A DNA stretch of 64,000 nt from Adiantum capillus-veneris (Eukaryota; Streptophyta; Polypodiopsida; Polypodiales; Pteridaceae). The notes below the pieces were generated by a model. The model saw nothing but the letters and a program-made list of their open reading frames with translations, did no database searches and was not told where the DNA came from. Shown here piece after piece: positions 11,522 through 21,680 of this stretch (position 1 is the first letter of the stretch; every line of letters starts with the position of its first letter). The translations under genes and the position numbers were made by a program. The DNA is taken from the NCBI GenBank assembly GCA_014529385.2, contig CM043961.1, positions 17,712,478 to 17,776,477 of the forward strand, given 5' to 3'.

Positions 11522-14254
11522 CAACGAGGAGCTCAAGGAGCACCTCAACAACCCAAGGGCCCCTGTTACAAGTGTGGCAAAGACCATTGGCTGAGAGACT
11601 GTCCCCATGATGGAATCATTAGAGTCAATGCCTATTGCCCAGAATGTGGGAGTACTCATTTGATTCCTGATTGCCCTAAAAACCCGAGTAAAGGAGCAAA
11701 AGCCACCTTGAACCTGTTGGAAACAGTACCCTCCAGTGGAGTATCAAAAAATGAAATAGTCATACCTGTTCAGGCGGTGACACGGGCCCAAGACCAAAGA
11801 AGGACGAACGAACCCATAATAGAAGAACCAAAAACAGATGCCCAAAGTTCAGAAACAAAAAATCCGAGAAGCACTTGGAAGGCAAGAAAGTCGCGTAGGA
11901 AAGCCAAGAAAGAGCGAGAGCAAACAGCCCTATCCGATGAGTTGAAACATACAAAGAACAGGTTGGAGCGGTTAGAAGATCTAGCTAGCCTAAGCTCACA
12001 CACCACAGCAGCCATAGCACCAAAGGAATTAGTTGAGCCCAAAAGTGCAGGATCAGGAGGATCTGTGCTGGCAGACAAGGTAAACGAGCAGTTGGATGCG
12101 CTTCTAAAAGCCTATGAAGCTCGACTTAAAAAAAACCAGACCCAGGAGCAAAGGTGGATGACATATCCATATGCGGAAATAGAAAAACAAAGGTTGGATA
12201 TGTGTAAAAAGATGATTGAGATGGCTCAATCATTGATGGAAGACCCGTTGGGAAAACCGGCAAATTGCCATGACGCACTAGCTCCAACCCCTATCCAACC
12301 AACATTGGAGAAACATGAGGAAACAAAAGAAAGACTCACTAATAAATATGAATCCAGGGGAGAGCCTATCATAGTGCCCAATACCACCGATGAGGCAAGT
12401 GACGGGGTCCATCCTAAAATATTGGCAGAAATGGGAAAGGACGGTAATGGTCTAGATGATCTATGGAAGCAAATCCGAGAGGCCAACAAGGCTAATAGGA
12501 TGAATGACCACATGAATAGCACGAGAAAAGAAAAGAATGTGATCCTACCTCCTATTGAAGAATTTGAGGCAAGATCACAAATAAACTTTGAGATACATTC
12601 ACAAGGGGGAGACCAAGGATCTATTAGTTCGGAGAACAGCCAACCAGACTCTTTGAGAACCTTACCCTCTTACCTAGGAGAATATGAAGCTAATTCGGAA
12701 GTGAGAGCAATCCCATCTCAAAGACTTTCGTCTAACAAGGTGATGGATTCACAAGGATTGATTGAGCTGTTATCCACCCCGGTGGCATGCACAATCACGT
12801 TAGCAGAAATCCTAAGGCTAAGGCCAAACATGTGGACCACAGTAGGAAAATGCCTAGAAAAATTTGGAGTGAAGGACCCCACCTTGAAACTACAAGAAGG
12901 AATCAGGGAATTGGACAGACCTAACCTAAACACTAGGCCGGTACCATTGAATAAGGTTGGAAAATATTGTGAGGGAGAAGACGGAAACATGACGCTACCT
13001 GTAGAATTCCAAGGAGTAGTTTCCAAATCCATTCTTGATAGTGGAGCTGGAGTTGCTATCGCCACCAAGGAAATCTGGAAGAAATGGGGAAACCCAGCTC
13101 TGAGGGCTACCAGAATGAAGCTGCAGGTGGCAGATGGTTTCATGGAAAAGCCTCTCGGACTCTTGGAAAAAGTAATTGTCACTTCGTGCGGGATCGAGTA
13201 TGAGCATACATTTGCAATAGTCGATTTCGACAAAAAGAACAATTATGAGATAATCTTGGGACGACCATTCATGAGACAACTGAAGATGGTCCAAGATTGG
13301 GGTTATGACCACATATACCTCAGACATGGCGAGACGACAACTAAAATACAACTGAAAGACCATAGTTACAAAGATGTAAACCAAACACCGGTGGAAGAGT
13401 TTGATTCGGCTACAATAGCAGGATCAGAGCTACCAGCATGGTTAGGGCAACCAAAAGAGCTATGGATGTGCGGAGCTTCACATTGTGGAAGCTTAAGGAA
13501 AGAGGAATGCGTCTTAGAGAGAGCAATTGAGGACAAAGAGTATATTCCGGAACCATTCCCTGAAGATGCCTTGGAGCCTCTAGAATGGGAACACATACTG
13601 GCGACATTAGATGTCTGTACCATTACCGACAGTCCAACAACAAAATTTTGCGATAAGGATGGTTATGATGTGCTGCCCTATTACATGGTAAGCGTGGTTC
13701 CAGAAAAAGAGACGGTAGTACCTCCAGAACAAGAAGAGTTTTACAACTTTTTTGAACAACTGGAAGTAAATGATGAGGCGGATAATGAGTGTTCGGACAC
13801 CTCCATTGAGCATGGGAATGAAGCCAAGAATATCAAGTTTTATGATTTTGCTAATCAACACCCTAGACGCCAAGAACGCTATAGGAAGAAAAGAGCCGGA
13901 AGTAAAGTGAGAGAGAACCTGATGCCCAGGATAAAAGGTAAAACTCACTATTTGATGCTTGTAAAAGCAGAGGATTGTGTGAAAGATCAAATATCAGGGA
14001 AATTCTCAGAAAATCAAAAAGAACGAACGCGAGAAGAAATAAAACAGGAAAGAAAAGCTAGGGCTGTCAAGCTTGCTACATTAGCAGGTGAAGAAATGCC
14101 AAACTGGATTAGTGGGTGTCGACTAAGGGGATATCACCTACCACTCACACAGGAGATGCTCCAACAAATTCATCAAGAAAAGCAAAGAATGAAGGAAAAA
14201 GAGAGAGTACGGGAGGAAGCTCAAACCGAAGCACAAGAACGCATTGCAAAATGA
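11522..14254 (+). CDS. Gypsy-1 zinc knuckles, coiled coil, retropepsin 1, integrase-tail remnant
   Basis: This is an uninterrupted frame of about 910 codons following a TAG at 11519. In order: two zinc knuckles of CX2CX3HX4C type at 11564-11602 (CYKCGKDHWLRDC) and 11636-11674 (CPECGSTHLIPDC); a Lys/Glu-rich coiled coil near 11880-12000; a retropepsin-like domain with SILDSGAG (catalytic Asp codon 13037-13039) and downstream EIILGRPFM; an acidic linker; and at about 14095-14190 a segment GCRLRGYHLPLTQEMLQQIH. That segment aligns with the integrase C-terminus of Gypsy-2 (KRYYDPLSQEELRAIH). No YxDD motif, RNase H or integrase DDE motif lies between. I infer an ancient deletion of RT-RNase H-integrase that left an open frame. 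Its TGA overlaps the start of the next ORF. Confidence 0.85.
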   Translation, partial: QRGAQGAPQQPKGPCYKCGKDHWLRDCPHDGIIRVNAYCPECGSTHLIPDCPKNPSKGAKATLNLLETVPSSGVSKNEIVIPVQAVTRAQDQRRTNEPIIEEPKTDAQSSETKNPRSTWKARKSRRKAKKEREQTALSDELKHTKNRLERLEDLASLSSHTTAAIAPKELVEPKSAGSGGSVLADKVNEQLDALLKAYEARLKKNQTQEQRWMTYPYAEIEKQRLDMCKKMIEMAQSLMEDPLGKPANCHDALAPTPIQPTLEKHEETKERLTNKYESRGEPIIVPNTTDEASDGVHPKILAEMGKDGNGLDDLWKQIREANKANRMNDHMNSTRKEKNVILPPIEEFEARSQINFEIHSQGGDQGSISSENSQPDSLRTLPSYLGEYEANSEVRAIPSQRLSSNKVMDSQGLIELLSTPVACTITLAEILRLRPNMWTTVGKCLEKFGVKDPTLKLQEGIRELDRPNLNTRPVPLNKVGKYCEGEDGNMTLPVEFQGVVSKSILDSGAGVAIATKEIWKKWGNPALRATRMKLQVADGFMEKPLGLLEKVIVTSCGIEYEHTFAIVDFDKKNNYEIILGRPFMRQLKMVQDWGYDHIYLRHGETTTKIQLKDHSYKDVNQTPVEEFDSATIAGSELPAWLGQPKELWMCGASHCGSLRKEECVLERAIEDKEYIPEPFPEDALEPLEWEHILATLDVCTITDSPTTKFCDKDGYDVLPYYMVSVVPEKETVVPPEQEEFYNFFEQLEVNDEADNECSDTSIEHGNEAKNIKFYDFANQHPRRQERYRKKRAGSKVRENLMPRIKGKTHYLMLVKAEDCVKDQISGKFSENQKERTREEIKQERKARAVKLATLAGEEMPNWISGCRLRGYHLPLTQEMLQQIHQEKQRMKEKERVREEAQTEAQERIAK

Positions 14255-15392
14255 CGGCTTCCAACAACAACAATGTAAACCACCATTGAGAATCAATGCC
14301 ATTCGACTGATGAACTTGGAAGAGGACACAGTAGAGCCAATAATTATAGTCAAGGTGGGCAACAATCAAGTTGAATCACCAGCCTTGCTAGATTCAGGTG
14401 CTCAAGAAAATTTGATCTCTTACGGATTATACCAACAGCTCCAAGTCACAGATCAACTTCATCCTACTCCCCAAGTGCTGGAAAGTAGCACATCACATCC
14501 ATTGAAAACATTAGGGTGGATTATATTGCATATACAGTTACATCAATATATTTACCCACACAAATTCTATGTGGTGACAGATGAAAGCACACAACAACTA
14601 ATGATGCTAGGGCAACCTTGGCAAAAAGCATACAATGTCCAAATAGACTGGAAAGCACAGGCGGTCAAAATCCAGCACGAACACGAACAGCAGGTGATAG
14701 CTTTTGCTCAAAAGGACCATCAGGATCAAATGCAAGCCATGCAATCACTGGCAACAAAAACAAAAGAACACATACCACCAAAGATCAACATGAAACCTGA
14801 GACAAACAACCAGGTAAAGGCCAACCATGCTCATCACAGACAACCGAAATCACCGGCTACACTGCAAAAATCTAGGCTACCAAAACAAGGTAAACAAGTA
14901 TGGCTGCGGAAGGATAGATAAGCCATGGCGGGAAAAACACAATGTGACAACCGGATTCCAACAAAGCAGATGGTGCAACCCAAAACCAAGGTAACCAAGC
15001 AGATATGGATTCCAAAGAAAATGCTTAGCCAAAACCCTAATATCACTCACATTTGGATACCAAAGCAAAAGACAAAGCAAATACCTACGGTACAAGCAAC
15101 AATGGAAAGCAGACATCTGCAGGTCAACCGGGCAAACAGATATAAGAGGGTGCCGATGACAGACAAACCAGTGGCAAAGTTGGCAGCACCAAACTACCAA
15201 TGGAAAGCCAAGGCCATATGGCCCATAGCTATCACATCCCAGCCAATTCCATCCTCAGAAACAGCTACGACTCCATCAACAGTGTCGGCAAAGCAGTTCC
15301 CTCTGGCCAAAAAGACCATTAAACAAAGAGCAGTAGAATTACAGCTGCTACTTGCAAAGAAAACAGGAAAACTTGACGACGAATGCCAATAA
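14244..15392 (+). CDS. Gypsy-1 retropepsin 2 plus basic tail
   Basis: The frame overlaps the preceding ORF by 11 bases in a different phase, so translation would need re-initiation or frameshifting, or the overlap results from a one-base mutation. It encodes a second retropepsin-like domain: ALLDSGAQENLISYGLYQQL (catalytic Asp codon 14391-14393) and, about 75 residues on, LMMLGQPWQ, resembling the ILGRPFM-type element of retropepsins. A basic tail follows with a recurring Trp motif (QVWLRKDR, QIWIPKKM, HIWIPKQK). A TAA at 14919-14921 interrupts the frame, which then stays open to 15392. The order retropepsin 2 after an integrase tail matches Gypsy-2. The substrate is unknown, and a non-catalytic protease fold is possible. 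Confidence 0.75.
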
Positions 15393-18212
15393 GCATCTTG
15401 CTTATTCCCTTCTCTTGCACAACATTAATTTTTCCATGCATTGATCGAGTATGCATAAAATAGGGCCACATTAATCGGCCAGGCATTAGTACAAATTTTT
15501 CAACCTATGCACGGCACATACTACGAGGCGAGACCTTGTCGTCTGGGAGGACTCCGACTAGGATGGGGGGAGACATTCTCAATGCGGAACCAATAACAAA
15601 AATAGCAAAAAAGGGCATGATTTTTGACTTTTTAAAGGGTTGACGTTTGATTGCGAAATTTTTTGGAGTAACCCAAGTATATATGCCCTTATACAGCATG
15701 AAGCTAAAGGTATATGGGGCCAAACACCAAATTAAGCCCTTAGGTGTGTGTATATAAGTAGAAATAGCCATTTTTCAGGCAAAATACTGGTAAAACGGAG
15801 AAATCCGGCCATAAAAATTGCATGTGAGTGTATATAATGTGTTGCGGCGATGTTTGTGATCTATTATGAATTTTGGGGATTTTCTGGGTTTGATTTACTA
15901 TTTTCCTTTTAATTTTGCTAATTTTCGGCAGAAAAAATTCAAAAATACAAAAAGCAGGTGAAAAACAGTCGTAATGAAAAACAAAAAATATGGGGATGAC
16001 CAGTGACTAAAAGACAACCTATGGTACGGTGGGGGTGCAATTATGAGACTAGAGCGGAAAGCGTGTTTTGGCCAGGTTTTGACCGAAATGACAAATTTCT
16101 GGTAAACAGAGCAAATGGAGTCCAAATCAAGAAATTTTTGAGCCTAAACCGCATCTTGCAGAAAGATAGGAGCACATGTCAAATTTCATGAAAAATGGTT
16201 CGGGGACCTCCATTATAAGAATTTTTCACCCCATTTTTAGCTCATTCTCACTATTGACCTTGTGGAGAGAGCTTCTGCCACCTAGAGCGGATCGATCTTC
16301 CAGCAGCTTCTACGACGCGCACGGCTGCCCGACCACCTCCAGACATGAGAGGTAGGCTCACCACCTTGAGCTTTTCGCGCATGTTTGTCATTCTATTGCG
16401 AGAACTAGCATAGAAGTCACACACAAAGCGGGCGGTAGAGACCTGCAAGTAGAAACGGCGGCCAAACGGCTAACCCAAAAGCAACAAGACTTCATCGGCA
16501 GCTTACCCTAGTCTGGGAGACCAGTCCTGGATAGCCAAAGGCAGTGGGAAACCATCGGGAAAAACCCTAATTCCCAAAAACCCGCAAGAGGCCACCAAAT
16601 GGGAAATCGGCGAAACGGCGACCAAATGCTGCCAAAATTTATGGGTAGGAGCATATCGACATGCTCGACAAGTCCATATGACCCGCATGACCAAAAAGTG
16701 ACCCGAAGCGCCACTAAACCTCAGAAACGGCATCAGACAGACAAAGCGTCAAAATGCACTTGCGGCCAAACCGCAAGTCCGTTTGCCACCAAACTTCACG
16801 AGCGGCTTTCCTAGACCATCAACAACCAAGTCCTATGGTGGTGGACCACCACAAATCATCAAAGGTATGTAAACGCAGCCACAGGTGCTTCTAGAGTGAC
16901 AAATTGCAAATGAAGCTCCGGTGAAGCCGAAGTCGACAAAAACCATACGGCAAGGATCCCCAAGGGATTGGGAAGCTATGGAGACCAACATCGAGGAATT
17001 TCATCGCAAAAAGCACTCCAAAAGTCAGAAAACGGCTCGGAGGCTCTAAAGTCCACACAGGGAGTTATACTCTATCCATTTGACTTTTTTGTTGAAATTA
17101 GGCTCAAAAGGGACTTAGGGGGGCAAAGGGCAAGCACTGGGAGCACTAACAAAGGAAAAATCACCAGGAGACATCCTACGCGTAGGATGTCTCAAGGGCA
17201 TTTTTTGGCACAAAACCCAACAATTCTTATCATGCACATGTTCTGAATGACATTTACAAGCCATACCCCAAGTTTCATCACATTTGGATGAGATTGGACC
17301 TCATATGCATGGAAAAACGCAAAGTTAGGGCATAAAGGCACTAATGGGCCTTTGACCTACCAAATCTTGTCCAAATCTCATGAAACTTGCACAACACATT
17401 CACATACACATCAGCTAACTTTCTGTGTGGTCTGGGAGTTGAAATGAGGAAATAGACATCCTACGCGTAGGATGTCTTATGGACCATCTGGGCATGAAGG
17501 AGAAGTTTTGTCATTTCAGAATTGATAACCTCATCAACAAGAGCCCATATGTCAAGCTTCAAGCCCTTCTAATCACTTTTGACCCCCAACACCTTCAAGA
17601 TACACTTTTTTTAGCCCAAAAACACTTCACAGAGCCCTACAGGCATCAATTATTATCCAAATGCAAATCCAAGAACATTTCTATGTTCCATAGGTCAAGG
17701 ACAACCCACAGATCAAGTTTCATGCAATTCTGATGAAAAAGACATCCCACGCGTAGGATGTCTTAAGCTTAGATTTAGACTTCTGTGCAAGAAATGACAT
17801 CATAGGAGCTAATACCATGATGCATTGAGCCCATATACCAAGTTTTAACCCATTTGGACATCAATTGCTTCCCATGATGGACAATCTACCAAAATTGTGA
17901 CCTAAAGCCTAAATCAGCCCAAAAATCCACTTTTTGACATCCAAATTCAAATCCAAGCTTATAACCATGTTCCATGAGCCTTACACTACCTACATGTCAA
18001 GTATGAACCATTTCTGAAGAAAAAGACATCCTACGCGTAGGATGTCTAGATGGATTTTTTTGGTCAAATTTGCATTGTGAGCACATGCACAGCTTTACAA
18101 GTTCCTTTTAGGCTATAATTTCAATTTTCAAGTCATTTGGATAAGTAAAACTCAGTTTAGCAGCTGATATGGAAAAAACGCAAACTTCGGATTGCTAAGT
18201 GCAACAGGGTCT
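15393..18212. other. Gypsy-1 internal non-coding spacer
   Basis: A 2.8-kb stretch with no sustained open frame. The first part (15400-16250) is A/T-rich, 16260-16960 is more GC-rich with short meaningless frames, and 17160-18050 holds palindrome array 2. Similarity to the leader (for example TTTGACATCCAAAT at about 8147 and TTTTTGACATCCAAATT at about 17933) suggests the two spacers derive from a common repeated unit. Confidence 0.7.
17169..18047. repeat. Palindrome array 2: four 24-bp palindromes at ~285-bp period
   Basis: Copies lie at 17169-17192, 17454-17477, 17740-17763 and 18024-18047, start-to-start distances 285, 286 and 284 bp. Three are perfect palindromes. The third has a single T-to-C change in its left arm. 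The intervening sequences are only weakly alike, so the palindrome is conserved far better than its surroundings. Copies 3 and 4 share an upstream TTCTGA(T/A)GAAAAAG context with copy 3 of array 1. Confidence 0.95.
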
Positions 18213-21200
18213 ATGGCAGCCTCGAAGTCACCGGCAAAGAAGAAGAGAATGACAATCAAAGACTATCTGGACGAGGTGGAACCATTTGTCTTTCCAGAGA
18301 GAACATTAAAGCCCACAAGCACCTGGATACAAGAAGATCTACTAGAATCAAACGACCTAAAGATCTAACAAGGTGTGTTCAAGGACAATGACGGAAATGT
18401 AATAGAGCTGCCAATGCTGCCAAGGGAGCTCAATGAATTTGTCCGAAGCAAAATGGCCGGCTACTTGGAGAAAATTGACCTCCATAACTATTTCGAAGCA
18501 ATCTCAGCAGGGGTGGATGTCAAAAGGGTATGGGAGTTTGTGACCAGCATTAAAGAAGATGGAGTGGCCAAGGTGACTGATTTGCACGACAGACCCAACA
18601 TAGAGATCATTATCACGGAAAGGGTTGTCGCCCATGCACTAGATCTCTCCAATCAGGGAGATAGCGTGACAAAGAGAAGGGATGAAGTAAAGGTGTACAA
18701 AGAGAAAAAGGCTAATTACACTTTTGAAGACATCGCCAACCCAAAGGTGGCAATCATGAGCCAATTGTACAACCAATACTTCCACATGTGCATGAAGAGG
18801 CCGCAGAAGTACAGGATGCCGCCAGGTGCAATTGCCACAACATTTACTTGGGCAATGATGAAGGGCACCCCAAAGATAATCAATTATGCGACATACATAC
18901 ATGACAGCCTGGTGAAGATGGGAAACAAAAATCCAACCTACATAGTCCCAGGAGATATGATAATCAAGGTAGTTTATGCAGCACTGCACGCCAAGGGAAG
19001 GTGGACTAACCCCCCATCTCAGAATGACTGGCTCATGGTGAAGGAAGACAAAGAAGACGAGCCACAAAGAGCACCAAGGGTGGCTACAAGGTTGAAGAGA
19101 CGACTAGAGCCAGTGGAAGAGGAGCAACCTGAGCAAAAGAAAGGCAAAAAAGAATCTGCTCAAGTGCCGGTCAAAGAGACTCGATCACAAAAAGCGGCTA
19201 GACTCGAGAGGTTGATGGAGAGTTTCCGAGTAGAAAGAGCCCTCAAGGGATATTTAAACGAATTATGGAAGCCATCCCTCGAGTCTATGTTTGGATCCTC
19301 AAGAAGACTGCAGAGGGACCGCTTTGAAGACTACATCAAGAATTTTGAGATTCTTGATGCCGCAGCGGAAAACATTCCCCACATCCCTTTCACCGAGGAA
19401 GAAGTGGAGCAGATACGGCAGACGTTGCTAGATGAACAAGAAAACCAGGAAAGGGAAAGAAAGACGAAAGCAGATAGAGATATAAAGGGCAAACCTACAG
19501 ATTTACCAGATAGCCCTAAACCTAGCCCACAGCCATCACCATCACCATCACCACCTCCTAGCAGCCCTCCACCAGAAGATAAGGAGGCTGGAGACAATCA
19601 AGAAGAACACCGGGCTGAAGAGCAAGAGAAAAAGCCTGCATCTGAGCAAAAAGAACTTGAAGAAGCATATTATGCATTTCTAGACCTACTAGCTGCAGGC
19701 TATACAAGGGAATAAGCCGCCACAGTCGCATTTGACTTGGCGAGGAGAGGGCATGAAGAATAGATGCTAGGCATCCGGCTAATTTAGCTAAAGGAGATTG
19801 CTACCGACACGGTAGACCTGCACCCGCCCTCGAATGATTGGGATGTGGTGATGACAATGCTAGCCGGAATAAGGGCACAATCTGTGGCATCAGACGAAGA
19901 ATTGATAACTCTAAAGGCCACTGAAGTAAAGAACAAGATGGAAAGAGATCTACTATAGGCAAAAATCCAAGGACACAAAGAAAGAGAAGCTGACCTCCAG
20001 GCTAGCCTGGCCACTGCTCTACAAAACTGCCAAGCAAAGGAAGAAGCAAATGAGGCAGCGGCAAAGAGATTGCAAGCAGCTGAAGAAGAGTGTCTGCAAC
20101 TCAGCAAGTCATTGCGAGATGTAGAAAAATAAAGAGATAATATGACACTCCAACTAGAAGAAGAAACTAAAGAAGTAGAGGCCTTGAGGAATGCTAAGGA
20201 GAAGGCGGAAATAGAAGAAGAAGCAAGCCTGGATGAAGTCCTTGAGCTCAAGGACCAATTAAAAGTCAAAGATCAAACCCTCCAGAGGCTGAGAGCATCA
20301 CCTGCGAGAGTTAGAGCTACAAGCTCAACTCAAGTTATTTCGGAGAGTCAAATGTATGAAGAGCAGATGCAAGAACTCCAAAGGGAGTTGACTCTTGAGA
20401 AGAAGCAGAGGGTGATCATGGCTGAAGGTTCTATCGCAATGCAAACCAAATTGGAGGACAGCCAAAAGGCCCTACAAGAAGAGTTGGAGAGCATAAAGAT
20501 AAAGCTCGAGGAGGCTGAAAAAGTAAATGCTGAACTCGATGACCTCCTCGTGACTATGGGCGAACAAGCCGAAGTGGAAAAGCAGACGCTCCTCAAGCAA
20601 ATTGAGGAGTTGAAAGGCCGGCAACAAGCAGAAGCAGAGATCTCAGGGCCAGCTGCCAATGAGGGCATCGACCTCGATAATGTGGCAGATCCTGTGGACA
20701 CACCCATGCCAGAGGAAAGCATAGCAGGCTCCTCTCAAGAGCCCCAGGATCTAACACAGGAAGAGGAGGAAAAATTGCGAAAAGCAATAGAGGCAGAGCT
20801 CAGAGAAAGAACCAAAGAGGCCTTGGAATGGGAACAGAGGGTTTTCAAATCAATGACAATTCAAAAAATCGACGCCAACGATCTCAGGCATGAATGGCTA
20901 CAGCCCTCTCTCCCATATCCATTGCTTAAATATGAAGCGGCAACAATAAACCAGCGGATCAGAGAAGAGCCAACGGTCCCTCTCTACAACGCAGACACCT
21001 CGAGGCCAGAAGGAGTAAGGCTGATAGTGGATTCTCAGTCCAAGTGGAGGAAGGCTTGTCTTACCAAGTACCCGCAGTACCTAATACACTTGGTAGAGGC
21101 ACCTAAACACATCAGAGACAACCTCAGCTTCTGCCCTCTACCAAGGGTTAGGACGTGGAAAGCACACGAACTCTTACAAAGAAGCCAACCCACTTGGCTG

Positions 21201-21629
21201 AACTACCCAAAGCTACCAGGCGTGAAGGCAGGTGAGAGAATAAGTGTACAATACATGGTGAAAACCCTAGCGAGCGCCATAAATTTGTTCACTGGCTCAC
21301 CTGACCTTACATGCATCATGATGAGAAAGATCTGCAGAACCATCCTAGCACTGTTTGAAACCTTCAAGCCAGGACAGGTGACTCACATCATATTTTTCTT
21401 CCAGGACACATACAGATGTGCTTATGATATGTCAGGTCAGCCTTCCAAGGAGGTGATACATGCATTATACCAAAGAATCATGTTCCTCCCATCTTATCAC
21501 CTCCAGGCGTTTGAAGAAGCTTTCTACATGGGATTCTTTACCATGCATACAGACATCTTTGGACCAACAATGCTAAATCTACATGCACGGTACGAATCAC
21601 TGCTAAAGATGCGGGAGACCATAAGGTGA
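18213..21629 (+). pseudogene. Gypsy-1 large accessory ORF of unknown function
   Basis: A single reading frame of 1,139 codons runs from the ATG at 18213 to TGA at 21627 with no frameshift. It is broken by six in-frame stops: TAA 18366, TAA 19713, TAG 19761, TAG 19785, TAG 19956 and TAA 20130. Regions: basic N-terminus (MAASKSPAKKKR); a globular part to about 19050; a Lys/Glu-rich segment; a Pro/Ser-rich linker near 19520-19570; a long coiled coil about 19900-20640; and a C-terminal part rich in aromatics and helices (QYLIHLVEAP, IIFFFQDTYRC). There is no transmembrane segment, protease, RT or integrase motif. The position between pol and the 3' LTR is where some Tat-lineage elements carry extra ORFs. 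The three stops at 19713-19787 may mark a boundary between two genes. Function unknown. Confidence 0.6.
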
Positions 21630-21667
21630 AGCAAAAGATCAAGGCCATGTCGGGGACGACATGAACA

Positions 21668-21680
21668 AGGAGGGGGGGGA
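21668..21680 (+). promoter_or_regulatory. Polypurine tract of Gypsy-1
   Basis: AAGGAGGGGGGGA-type purine run directly before the 3' LTR, the expected plus-strand priming site. Confidence 0.85.

Noticed and set aside
12718-13990. Long minus-strand open frames opposite the Gypsy-1 protease region
   Set aside because: They are antisense shadows of a strongly coding plus strand and show no family features of their own.
7781-18047. Regularly spaced palindromes as a CRISPR-like array
   Set aside because: Spacers of 125-442 bp are far too long, there are no cas genes, and the DNA is clearly plant nuclear with LTR elements.
19331-20722. Ser- and Gly-rich minus-strand frames at 19331-19597, 19784-20269 and 20348-20722
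   Set aside because: They are antisense reads of the Pro-rich and coiled-coil region of the accessory ORF.
9069-21629. Reassigned TAA/TAG codons (Gln) in the host nuclear code
   Set aside because: The copia element in the same window has TGA as well as TAA/TAG interruptions and frameshifts, and Gypsy-1 itself has an in-frame TGA near 11462. Ordinary decay explains the stops more simply.
18213-21629. Accessory ORF as an envelope gene
   Set aside because: There is no signal peptide, transmembrane segment or fusion-peptide-like hydrophobic stretch.
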